Notes: generated from the sequence alone by a model not told the origin. Shown: positions 16,953-23,936, counted from the first letter of the stretch. The stretch is 38,784 nucleotides of DNA from CAYPHJ01 sp964410485 (GCA_964410485.1 CAYPHJ010000041.1:1-38784), one strand, 5' to 3'. Numbers and translations are program-made.

Positions 16953-17011
16953 GCGCGTCTGGCCGACTTGAACAGCACATGACCTTGCGCGGTTTCGGTT
17001 TGATGCTATCG

Positions 17012-18034
17012 TCAAGCTTTCAACGAGTCCGCCAGCTCGCGCAAGTACGCTTCTTGTTCCACGGCTTCGTATGATGCCAGTGAACCGTCAGTTTTTAGCG
17101 GCTTGCCGCCGATGAAGTGAAAGGCATGGCAATCCCAATCGTAAAACTCATCGCCGCGATCACAGATCTCTTTCCACTTGAGGCCCACGGGACTCCGATG
17201 TAAACCTGTGCGCGCTGGAAGCGCTTCTTGCTGCTCGAGGGACAGGGAGAGGTCTCCTTTGTAACCTTCTTCTTCAGGCAGTCCTTCCCACATGCGCCGG
17301 TAATTCGGCAGGAACTCCTCTTCCCGAACCGTCAGCGCGGTGTGCATATCCCACCACGGCCCGTGTCCGGAAACGCGCTCATCGACTCGATCCACCAGCT
17401 TGTAGACAATCCGCGCACCTGCTCTTAAGCGCAGCACCAGCGTTCCCTCGGAGGTCTTGGGAGTTTGTTCGGGTTGAACGCCGCAGTACTTCTCAAAGAA
17501 AGCCGCGGTTCGTCCCAACTCGCGGGCGCCAAGCACGACATGACTGATGCGGCCGACTTTCTCGGACGTGCGGATCTCCATCGCGCCTTCGGGCATATGC
17601 ATGGGCGCCCAGAGCTCATACTGATTGCCGTCCGGGTCGGCGAGATAGATAACCGTTCCTTCCTCCCCATCGGCAGCCGTCTTGATTGGATCGGTGTGCG
17701 AAATTTTGTGTCGGTCAAGCCTGGCCAGGTGCGCGTTGATATCCTCGGGGCGAATGTAAAACCCGCAGCGCGGGAGCTCCTTGCCCAGTTCTCTTGCCGG
17801 CGGGTAAATCTCCGGCTGCAGAAAAGCGCCAATGCGGCATGACCCGCCTTCCCACCACAAAAAGCAGGTTATCTTGCGGTTCTTCTTCCGGGCCTCGGTG
17901 GTAAGCCCAATGAGCGGTTGGCGCGTAATGCCCGTGGCATTCACCGCCCAGTCCGCCCAGGCGCTCATATCGTTGGTGCCCACGACGTAATGATCGATCC
18001 AATGCACCGCGCCGCGTGGCTCAACGGTTGTCAT
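17012..18034 (-). CDS. Two-domain VOC superfamily protein (extradiol-dioxygenase-like)
   Basis: A 340-residue protein with two vicinal-oxygen-chelate modules. Module 1 begins VHWIDHYVVGTNDMSAWADWAV and ends YLADPDGNQYELWAP. Module 2 begins GRISHVVLGARELGRTAAFFEKYCG. The pattern of His at the start of each module and Glu at the end of the first is that of a metal site in glyoxalases and type I extradiol dioxygenases. A C-terminal stretch has DWDCHAFHFIGGKPL with additional His residues. Length is in the range of extradiol ring-cleavage enzymes. ATG 18034 follows a GGGAGGAT ribosome binding site. It is convergent with the TRAP operon and could act on the same compound, but no direct evidence links them. 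Confidence 0.78.
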   Translation of the reverse strand: MTTVEPRGAVHWIDHYVVGTNDMSAWADWAVNATGITRQPLIGLTTEARKKNRKITCFLWWEGGSCRIGAFLQPEIYPPARELGKELPRCGFYIRPEDINAHLARLDRHKISHTDPIKTAADGEEGTVIYLADPDGNQYELWAPMHMPEGAMEIRTSEKVGRISHVVLGARELGRTAAFFEKYCGVQPEQTPKTSEGTLVLRLRAGARIVYKLVDRVDERVSGHGPWWDMHTALTVREEEFLPNYRRMWEGLPEEEGYKGDLSLSLEQQEALPARTGLHRSPVGLKWKEICDRGDEFYDWDCHAFHFIGGKPLKTDGSLASYEAVEQEAYLRELADSLKA

Positions 18035-18156
18035 AAACGATCCTCCCTGCAAAGTCTCCAACTATGCGCCAACGATGGCCGTTGCGTCTAGATACCTTCC
18101 TACGCTCAAATGCAGGGTTCAGTCAAACCCCAACTTTGATCCGCAGTAGCTGACCG

Positions 18157-19110
18157 CTATGAAGCTTTAGCGCCCTGTGGATAATTACGTAGGCTGGCAT
18201 CTCTGCGGTCGGAAAAAAAGCCAACCGAGTCGCCGCCAGGGCAATAAATTTGCTGTCGTTTGCCCTTGGCGAAAATGCCAAGACCGACTCCACTCAAAAT
18301 AACCACCGCGGCCATGGACAAGCGCCAGGTTACCTCTTCAGCCAAAAACACCACCCCGCCGAGCGCGGCGATGACCGGCACTAGAAGCTGAACCGTCGAA
18401 GCCCGCGCCCCCGAAAGGTTGCGCAGAGCCGTGTACCATATGACGTAGCCCATGCCCGATGTGATGGATCCGGACACGACCGCCCACAACAGCCCTGTGG
18501 AGGAGATACTCAATCCTGGCAAAAAGACGAGAACGAGCAATAAGGCGAACGGCACGGTTCTGGTAAAGTTACCCGATGTCGCCAGCACAGGATTCTCGGC
18601 GCCGCGGCCCTTGATGGAATAGAGGCCCCAGGCAACGCCGGCGATCGCCATCATGAGTGCCCCTCCTGGGGTAGGGGCGCTGATGCCCGGAGAAACGAGA
18701 TAAGCCAAACCGCCGAGCGCAATTAAGGATCCGAGCCATTCCAGCATGGCAGGGCGTTCACCCAAGTAGAGGCCCACTCCAAGCATCGTGATCTGGACCG
18801 ATGCGAACAAAATGAGCGCGCCGCTACCCGTGCTCAAGCTCACGTAGGCGAAAGAGAAGGTTGCGGCATAAACAAAAAGCATAGCCGCCCCAGTCCAGCT
18901 GCCAGCGTACTGAGGCGACTTCGACCCAATAAACGCGCAAATCATCCACAAGGTCACGGCACCCGAAATCAGTCGGACGGCGGTGTAGCCGACCGGGTCC
19001 ATCGCCGATTCACCCAGCGCCAACCGGCACAAGATCGAATTTCCCGCAAAGGCAATGAGCGCAATGGTGGTAAGGCCGCCTGTAGGAATTGTCTGTGCGC
19101 TCCTAGCCAC
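18157..19110 (-). CDS. EamA/DMT-family membrane transporter
   Basis: A 317-residue protein with ten predicted transmembrane helices in two EamA repeats (LTTIALIAFAGNSILCRLALG at the start; ALMMAIAGVAWGLYSIKGRG opening the second). It belongs to the drug/metabolite transporter superfamily and is likely an exporter in the inner membrane. The GTG start at 19110 overlaps the stop of the UGA-containing methyltransferase gene by 8 bp, so the two are translated from one message. It is the last gene of the sigma-54 operon. Export of a modified product is inferred from position. Confidence 0.83.
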   Translation of the reverse strand: MARSAQTIPTGGLTTIALIAFAGNSILCRLALGESAMDPVGYTAVRLISGAVTLWMICAFIGSKSPQYAGSWTGAAMLFVYAATFSFAYVSLSTGSGALILFASVQITMLGVGLYLGERPAMLEWLGSLIALGGLAYLVSPGISAPTPGGALMMAIAGVAWGLYSIKGRGAENPVLATSGNFTRTVPFALLLVLVFLPGLSISSTGLLWAVVSGSITSGMGYVIWYTALRNLSGARASTVQLLVPVIAALGGVVFLAEEVTWRLSMAAVVILSGVGLGIFAKGKRQQIYCPGGDSVGFFSDRRDASLRNYPQGAKAS

Positions 19111-19954
19111 TGGTTGCGTCCTCGTTCAAGAGCGATGTTTTGTCGAGCGGATCGGTTTTCAGCGTCAACGGCTTGAGCGCGAAGAAATTCACCCCCTGGA
19201 CATAGAGATCTTTCGATAGCTTGGCCTTTGCGGAAGTGCCCTCGTAGCAGTCGAAACGCTCGACAATTTTTCCCTCGCCAAAACCCACCCGGGCAGTAAT
19301 TTCATAAAGCTCTGCCTCCGGCAGAGCGCCGCCGATTCAAGCCGCCCAGAGATCGACGTCGCTGCGGGCCGCGAGCGATAACTCTCGGCGCACGACGACG
19401 TCGGCAAGATAGAGTCGCCCTCCGGGCTTGAGAACACGGTAGATTTCTCCGAAAGCACTGAGCTTATCGGGTGACAGATTGAGAACGCCGTTGGAGATCA
19501 CGACATCGATGCTTTCGCTTTCCACCGGCAACTCTTCGGCTGTGCCTCGGCGCACCTCTACGTTCTCCCAAACGCCTGCTTTCAGGGCACCCCTTTTGGC
19601 GCGCTCGATCATCGCCGGTGTCATATCCACACCAATCGCCTTTCCCTCCGCTCCAACGCGCCTGGCCGCAAGCAAGAGATCCATTCCCGCGCCACAACCT
19701 ATATCCAGCACGGTTTCGCCGGCCTGGATCGGACCAATCCGATGCGGGTTGCCGACACCGGCGAAGGAGGCAGTGGATTCAGCCGGCAACATTTCGAGAC
19801 TGCGCCGGTCGTATCCAAGAAAGTCACACGCATATTCGAGCCCTCGGTGAAAATGAAACTCGCCTCGAGGTTCTCGCGCCACGCGGTCGTATGTTTCGCT
19901 CACCTGTTTGCGCAGTCGCTCTACATCAAACCCTACTGGACAGCTGAATGCCAT
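19103..19954 (-). CDS. Predicted selenoprotein: ArsM-like SAM-dependent methyltransferase with in-frame UGA (Sec206)
   Basis: Read through the TGA at 19337-19339, this gene encodes 283 residues. Residues 10-60 are the typical ArsM/UbiE-like N-terminal helical part (VERLRKQVSETYDRVA). SAM motif I is VLDIGCGAG (82-90), followed by GVDMTPAMIERAK, ISNGVLNLSPDK and VLKPGGRLYLADV. The TGA falls in DLWAA-U-IGGALPEAELYEI, where related methyltransferases have Cys in LW-x-x-C-(I/L)-x-GAL. The same frame then continues with normal family sequence (ERFDCYEGTSAKAK, LYVQGVNFFALKP) to TAG at 19103. A perfect hairpin follows the TGA. ATG 19954 has a GAAGGAG ribosome binding site and overlaps the GNAT gene by 29 bp. 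From memory, the Sec position corresponds to arsenic-binding Cys206 of human AS3MT. The alternative is a point-mutant pseudogene, which fits less well. Confidence 0.82.
19309..19327 (-). promoter_or_regulatory. Candidate bacterial SECIS hairpin
   Basis: Nine bases after the UGA the message forms GCUCUGCC-GGA-GGCAGAGC, a perfect 8-bp stem with a GGA apex. The apical G residues lie 18-19 nt after the UGA, inside the distance range known for bacterial SECIS elements, whose apical loop G is needed for SelB binding. The hairpin lies within the coding region, as expected in bacteria. The tight three-base loop is smaller than in E. coli fdhF; opening the top C-G pairs would give a larger G-containing loop. 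Confidence 0.72.
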
Positions 19955-20588
19955 TGTCTTCTCCTTCGTCTTGTTTCGGTTTCTCAATCTCGGTTCGGTT
20001 CCGCAACGCCGGCTTGCGCACCATTGAAAACAGGGGCGGAGACGACCCCACCTGAATAGTACCGACAACTTCGAATCCGTGCCGTTGATAGAGCGGAACA
20101 CTTCTGGCGCTCGAGGCTTCGAGATAGGCGAGCTGGCCCGCAGTATCGCAGCGTTCTAGTGCCCGCTGCAACAATACGGAACCGTAGCCCTTGCCTTGCT
20201 TATCCGGAACGACACCGATCATCGGCAAATACCAATGAGGCTCGGCCGGATGACGATTATCCATCTCTGCCAGAAGCGCAAACACGCCTGGTTTGCGCCG
20301 CTCGTCAATCGTCTGCTCGAGAAGCACGGCAAGCGCGCTTTCATCGGGATGAACTTCCGGTGGAAGCCAAAGCGCAGCGGCTGCGTAATCATCGACACTA
20401 TCGACGCTACCATGCTCAAAGGCTGCTCCCGCAAAGGCTTTGACGAAGCCCGGAAAGCTCGCCAGGTACTGTTCTGCATCGGGATAGAACCATCGTGCGA
20501 CAGGATCGACGTTGAACGCCGCGACCACTGTTTCGACAACAGAAACTTCATCGGCCTGCGTTGAGGTCTTGATCGTTACTACCTTCAT
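19926..20588 (-). CDS. GNAT family N-acetyltransferase
   Basis: A 220-residue acetyltransferase. The acetyl-CoA site motif A is visible as WYLPMIGVVPDKQGKGYGSVLLQRALERC (Q/R-x-x-G-x-G), with the motif B region LEASSARSVPLYQRHGFEVVG. The N-terminal part (VAAFNVDPVARWFYPDAEQYLASF) is typical of GNATs that act on small molecules. It should acetylate an amine or amino-acid-like substrate in the cytoplasm. ATG 20588 follows GGAGG. It is 86 bp after the OsmC gene, and its 3' end overlaps the methyltransferase start by 29 bp. The acceptor is unknown. ArsN-type GNATs, which detoxify arsenical or phosphinothricin-like amino acids, are a precedent for a GNAT beside an ArsM-like enzyme, but no specific match is claimed. 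Confidence 0.85.
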   Translation of the reverse strand: MKVVTIKTSTQADEVSVVETVVAAFNVDPVARWFYPDAEQYLASFPGFVKAFAGAAFEHGSVDSVDDYAAAALWLPPEVHPDESALAVLLEQTIDERRKPGVFALLAEMDNRHPAEPHWYLPMIGVVPDKQGKGYGSVLLQRALERCDTAGQLAYLEASSARSVPLYQRHGFEVVGTIQVGSSPPLFSMVRKPALRNRTEIEKPKQDEGEDNGIQLSSRV

Positions 20589-20674
20589 GGTTCTTCCTCC
20601 CATGGAAGGCTGGCCCGAGAGCCAGCCTTCCGATTGTTTCTTGGATTGCAAGCCCGCTGTAACGAGCTGCAAAC

Positions 20675-21235
20675 TCACTGCTTGTCGAGTTGAACAGAGA
20701 CGGTTACCGGTTTGGCTACGCTGTTAAAGACCGGCGAGTATTTTTGCGCCATTTCGATGAGCTCTTGCTTCTGAGTTTCCGCGACATCCGCATCGATCTT
20801 GAAGAAAAGACGGATATTCCGATAGCCCACGGGAACTTCTTCCGATATGCCCAAAAACCCGCGCAGATCCAGGTCACCCTCGTATCTTGATTCCACTTTC
20901 TTGATCGCAATTCCCCGTGCCGCAGCGTGAGCGACAAGGCTAGTGGTCAGGCAACCGGAAAGCGCAATCAAAAGATACTCGACAGGATTTGCGCCCAAAT
21001 TTTTTCCCAAAAGAACGGGTGGTTCGTCGATCTCAAAAACCAGCGGGTCTCGTGCGGTGTCTTCTTTGAGCGCGCCATAAAAATCCTTCACCGTCGCGCG
21101 GTTGTGGGTACCGTCGATCCACTGGTTGGTTGACCGAAACTGGAACCGGGCGATCTCGGGGTTCGCCTTAATTGCTTCAATTGTGCTAAACAACTGATCA
21201 ACGTTCACTCCGTTAACAATCTTTTCCTGTGCCAT
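20675..21235 (-). CDS. OsmC family protein, single-cysteine type
   Basis: A 186-residue OsmC/Ohr-fold protein. The conserved central helix reads NPVEYLLIALSGCLTTSLVAHAAARGI, with the first active-site Cys at 95, followed by KVESRYEGDLDLRGFLG. In classical OsmC/Ohr peroxidases a second Cys lies in a C-P-V motif; here the equivalent is YSPVFNSV with Ser167. A two-Cys peroxidase cycle is therefore not possible as drawn, and the protein may use another thiol or bind a ligand. An approximately 40-residue N-terminal extension precedes the domain. It has a GGAGG ribosome binding site, and it is the second gene of the sigma-54 operon, between the diiron protein and the GNAT. Confidence 0.87.
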   Translation of the reverse strand: MAQEKIVNGVNVDQLFSTIEAIKANPEIARFQFRSTNQWIDGTHNRATVKDFYGALKEDTARDPLVFEIDEPPVLLGKNLGANPVEYLLIALSGCLTTSLVAHAAARGIAIKKVESRYEGDLDLRGFLGISEEVPVGYRNIRLFFKIDADVAETQKQELIEMAQKYSPVFNSVAKPVTVSVQLDKQ

Positions 21236-21292
21236 TTTTGCAGCCCTCCTTTTTGGTTCTTGATTCCTTTCTGTGATTGGATCGCTCGCCCC

Positions 21293-22204
21293 TCAGCAGA
21301 ACGCAGGGGCCATTTCTTCGATCTGCTTGCGTGCCTCAGGGTTGATCGCCTCCACGGTGGCCAAGAAATTTGGATGGGTCATCCCCGTGCCCAGGTATGT
21401 CCAACGCATCCCCTTGAGCACCGCGTTGCTTATCTCCTGGCGCTCAGCTTTGGAAAGGTTCTTCCCGGTGGCCTGAACGAAACTTTCCACGTCGTACTCC
21501 GCCTGCTGCTGAATGCCCTGGTCCAGGAAAGCGCCAATCTCCCCGTATTCCTTGAAGGCCTGCTCAATTTCCTGAGCCGTCGAATTGCCTGCGATCTCTT
21601 CCACCAGCAGCGTGTCCAGCTTGGTATGCTGCGACTCTTCGAGCCAGTGGTTCTTGAGCAAGCTCTTGAACTGAGGATCGAGATTAGCGTTGTCACGCAC
21701 GCCCTCGATATAATGGCGCAAAGTGATCCACTCGATGTGGAGAATCGCAATGCCGACTCCGAGGGGGCTGTGCGACAGCACGAACCGGCTCACATCTTCG
21801 GCAGGACCAATGAAGTCGCACTTGCTGCCGAACCCGCCCTCGAATTCCTGACGGAACCGCTTGAAGAGATGAATGTGCTTCGCTTCTTCGCCGGCGAACT
21901 GGAGGAGGGCGCGCACGCGGTAGTCGTCTCCTGAGAGTTTGGGCCGCGCATGATCCACGACGTAAGGCAGAATGAACTCTTCCACCAGGCCAAACATGGC
22001 GAGATACTCGTGACCGCGAATTTGGTTCAGGGTCTTCTGTTCCTCTTCGGTAAGAAATGAAAGCTGTTTCACCTGCGCCAGCGATTCCGGCATAAATGGC
22101 TTGGTAAAGTCGAGCCTCTTGTCCCCGCCGATGATGTCGTCCACTTTCCAAGCGATCCGCTCTGAGGCCGACAGTGCCGATTGATACGAGTAATTGTGTT
22201 GCAT
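21293..22204 (-). CDS. Ferritin-like diiron protein, putative oxygenase
   Basis: A 303-residue mainly helical protein with the four-helix diiron ligand pattern: Glu75/76 in FGLVEEF, E107-x2-H110 in AGEEAKH, Glu158 in HIEW, and E190-x2-H193 in LEESQH. This resembles R2-like and AurF-like diiron-carboxylate proteins, which activate O2 for hydroxylation or N-oxygenation. Length exceeds simple ferritins or rubrerythrins. No rubredoxin domain or signal peptide is present. ATG 22204 has an AAGGAGGA ribosome binding site and sits about 31 nt after the predicted start of transcription, as the first gene of the sigma-54 operon. The specific substrate is unknown; storage or scavenging functions cannot be excluded. 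Confidence 0.75.
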   Translation of the reverse strand: MQHNYSYQSALSASERIAWKVDDIIGGDKRLDFTKPFMPESLAQVKQLSFLTEEEQKTLNQIRGHEYLAMFGLVEEFILPYVVDHARPKLSGDDYRVRALLQFAGEEAKHIHLFKRFRQEFEGGFGSKCDFIGPAEDVSRFVLSHSPLGVGIAILHIEWITLRHYIEGVRDNANLDPQFKSLLKNHWLEESQHTKLDTLLVEEIAGNSTAQEIEQAFKEYGEIGAFLDQGIQQQAEYDVESFVQATGKNLSKAERQEISNAVLKGMRWTYLGTGMTHPNFLATVEAINPEARKQIEEMAPAFC

Positions 22205-22245
22205 GTTCTTTTCCTCCTTTGGGTGAATTGTTGATGACCTCCTAG

Positions 22246-22261
22246 AGCAGATCACATGCCA
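22246..22261 (-). promoter_or_regulatory. Sigma-54 promoter of the diiron/OsmC/GNAT/methyltransferase/DMT operon
   Basis: On the minus strand the sequence is TGGCATGTGATCTGCT. The GG and GC pairs have the exact -24/-12 spacing of the consensus TGGCAC-N5-TTGCW. Predicted transcription begins near 22235, 31 nt before the ATG. A near copy precedes the second unit at 23775-23790. Confidence 0.82.
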
Positions 22262-22330
22262 TCAGAGAAAAGTTTTGATAGTGGAACAAGATCAACCACT
22301 TACAGCCTGATTGATCAACTTGGGACCAGT

Positions 22331-22382
22331 GTGAGATCTCGTTAGTTGTGAGATCTCATACTTCGTAACTGTGAAATCTCAC
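22331..22382. promoter_or_regulatory. Three-operator upstream activating region of the diiron operon
   Basis: Three copies of a GTGAGATCTCAC-type palindrome are present: GTGAGATCTCGT (22331-22342), GTGAGATCTCAT (22348-22359) and GTGAAATCTCAC (22371-22382). Centre-to-centre spacing is 17 and 23 bp. The nearest centre is about 77 bp upstream of the -24 element, a typical enhancer position for a sigma-54 activator. The most likely binder is the AAA+/Fis regulator at 23937-25907. Confidence 0.82.
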
Positions 22383-22443
22383 ATCGAGATCAAAGCGAAA
22401 CTCGTCGGGAAGAAAGTTGGATCGTTCCGATCCGGTCTTCGGT

Positions 22444-22507
22444 CTCCAGTCGTTAACTGGAGAATTCGGAAGTCAGGTGAGACTTGTTCGCGGATGGCTT
22501 GCGAACA
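22444..22507. terminator. Two hairpins after the hydroxyacid dehydrogenase gene
   Basis: TGTTCGC (22485-22491) pairs with GCGAACA (22501-22507), and CTCCAGT-cgtta-ACTGGAG (22444-22462) forms a second 7-bp hairpin. They follow the stop of the minus-strand dehydrogenase gene. Neither has a clear run of T, so they are weak terminator or insulator candidates rather than a standard Rho-independent terminator. Confidence 0.35.
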
Positions 22508-22534
22508 GGACCAGGGGCAAGGCGACAGCGACGC

Positions 22535-23521
22535 TTAACGTCTTATGTTCGGTGACTCGAGGACCTTCGGGTTTACAACATTGATCGGCGTGCCTGAAGC
22601 GTAGGAGACGATCTGGTCGAATATGTCCGCGAATTGAACTTCGTACTCATCGCGCGTGACATAGCCGATGTGCGGCGTACATACGACGTTGTCCAATGCG
22701 AAAAATGGATGCTCATCGAGCACTGGCTCTTCTTCGTAGACATCGACGGCCGCCATACCCGGACGGCCGGCTTTGAGAGCGTTAATCAACGCCCCGGGCT
22801 CGATCAGCGGAGCACGACTGGTATTCACCAGTAAAGCGGTTGGTTTCATCCGCGCAAGGTCGGCCGCTGTCACGATGCCGCGCGTTGCATCGACTAGACG
22901 CATGTGGAGCGAAAGGACGTCAGACTCCGAAAAGAACGCCTCTTTGCTTCGCGCCACCGCGTAACTATCGCTTCGGGCTCGTTCGAGTGAACGCTCCCGC
23001 GCCCACACCAACACGTTCATACCAAACGCCCGCCCATAGCCGGCGACGGCGCTGCCGATCCTGCCGTAGCCATAGATTCCCAACGTTTTGCCTCGAAGAC
23101 TGTTACCGACACCAATTTGCCACTTTCCCGCTTTGAGCGCGGACATCTGCTGCGGAATCTGGCGCATCGCCGCAAGCACCAGCGCCCACGTGAGCTCCGC
23201 CGTGGCATACGACGGCGTGCCGGCGTGCTGGTTCGACGAAACAACGATGCCGAGCTGGGTACAGGCATCGACATCGATGTGCGGGTAAACGCTGCGCTGG
23301 CTTATGAGCTTGAGCTTGCCCAGTCGATTGAGCAGTGCGGCGCGGATCTCGGTGCGCTCGCGTATCAGCACCAGCACATCGGTATCGCGCAAACGTTCGG
23401 CCAGCGGATCGATCTCCTGGACATGGTCATTCCAGATTTTGACCTGGTGACCTGCCAGTTTTTTAAAGCAATCGAGTGTGCGCACCGTATCGTGGTAATC
23501 GTCAAGAATCGAGATCTTCAT
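22535..23521 (-). CDS. D-2-hydroxyacid dehydrogenase family protein
   Basis: A 328-residue enzyme. It has the C-terminal NAD-binding core GIYGYGRIGSAVAGYGRAFG (GxGxxG at 151-156) and the catalytic set Arg236 in LVNTSRAPLIE, Glu in VYEEEPV (about 264) and His284 in CTPHIGYVT. These are the standard residues of the D-isomer 2-hydroxyacid dehydrogenases. The N-terminus (MKISILDDYHDTV) is typical of the environmental subgroup annotated only to family level. It reduces a 2-ketoacid to a D-2-hydroxyacid with NAD(P)H, or the reverse. ATG 23521 is chosen because the family starts there. It is the main gene of the second sigma-54 unit, about 145 bp after a predicted 22-codon ORF. Confidence 0.87.
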   Translation of the reverse strand: MKISILDDYHDTVRTLDCFKKLAGHQVKIWNDHVQEIDPLAERLRDTDVLVLIRERTEIRAALLNRLGKLKLISQRSVYPHIDVDACTQLGIVVSSNQHAGTPSYATAELTWALVLAAMRQIPQQMSALKAGKWQIGVGNSLRGKTLGIYGYGRIGSAVAGYGRAFGMNVLVWARERSLERARSDSYAVARSKEAFFSESDVLSLHMRLVDATRGIVTAADLARMKPTALLVNTSRAPLIEPGALINALKAGRPGMAAVDVYEEEPVLDEHPFFALDNVVCTPHIGYVTRDEYEVQFADIFDQIVSYASGTPINVVNPKVLESPNIRR

Positions 23522-23665
23522 ACCGCGGAATCCATAACGAACTATCGAGCTTGCCTGGCAGCCTGTGCGAGCGCTGTTCTGGGCGCATAGCCAGAGCACC
23601 CATAGCACTCTTTTTCTTTGGCCAGCAAGAAAAATATTCCGTTCACCGGGCGCAAGACGAGTCCT

Positions 23666-23734
23666 TCAGGAGCGCTCGCCAGCAACAATAGCCAAGTAGA
23701 CAACCACGAGCGCAAATAGCATGAAGATTTCCAT
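23666..23734 (-). CDS. Predicted 22-residue single-span membrane peptide
   Basis: ATG at 23734 opens a 22-codon frame: MEIFMLFALVVVYLAIV, then AGERS and a TGA stop. It has one hydrophobic helix of about 16 residues and a polar C-terminus. A GAGAGGGA ribosome binding site precedes it. Its ATG is about 30 nt after the transcription start predicted from the sigma-54 promoter at 23775-23790, the same leader length as the first gene of the sister operon, which argues that it is the true first gene of this transcript. It is in the same frame as the dehydrogenase but separated by the TGA and 48 codons. Function is unknown; small membrane subunits or regulators are possible. Confidence 0.5.
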   Translation of the reverse strand: MEIFMLFALVVVYLAIVAGERS

Positions 23735-23774
23735 GACGATTCCCTCTCTTTTCCGCTACTGCAAGCGTACTCTG

Positions 23775-23790
23775 AGCAGTCATCATGCCA
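23775..23790 (-). promoter_or_regulatory. Sigma-54 promoter of the small-ORF/hydroxyacid dehydrogenase unit
   Basis: On the minus strand the sequence is TGGCATGATGACTGCT, which matches the promoter at 22246-22261 in the -24 heptamer TGGCATG and the -12 block CTGCT, with identical spacing. Transcription should begin near 23764. Confidence 0.8.
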
Positions 23791-23860
23791 TCTGGCCAGA
23801 AATAAGATTTTGCTAAATAAGTCGCGTTCTTAGTTCAATCGAAGGAGCGTGCGCCGGATT

Positions 23861-23911
23861 GTGAAATCTCGCAAGCCGTGAGATCTCACGCCGCTCGTTG
23901 TGAAAGCTCGC
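23861..23911. promoter_or_regulatory. Three-operator upstream activating region of the second unit
   Basis: Operators are GTGAAATCTCGC (23861-23872), the perfect palindrome GTGAGATCTCAC (23878-23889) and GTGAAAGCTCGC (23900-23911). Centres are 17 and 22 bp apart, and the nearest is 78 bp from the -24 element, nearly identical geometry to the array at 22331-22382. The array starts just past the stop codon of the regulator gene. Confidence 0.82.
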
Positions 23912-23936
23912 GTCGGTTAGGCGCTGGTCAAAAAAT

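Noticed and set aside
19337..19954. Methyltransferase gene treated as complete at the TGA
   Set aside because: The product would end right after DLWAA, losing the family's C-terminal domain, which is present in the same frame immediately after.
23666..23668. In-frame TGA between the small peptide and the dehydrogenase as a second selenocysteine codon
   Set aside because: The residues after it (RTRLAPGERN...) show no family similarity, and I saw no suitable hairpin. It reads as an ordinary stop.
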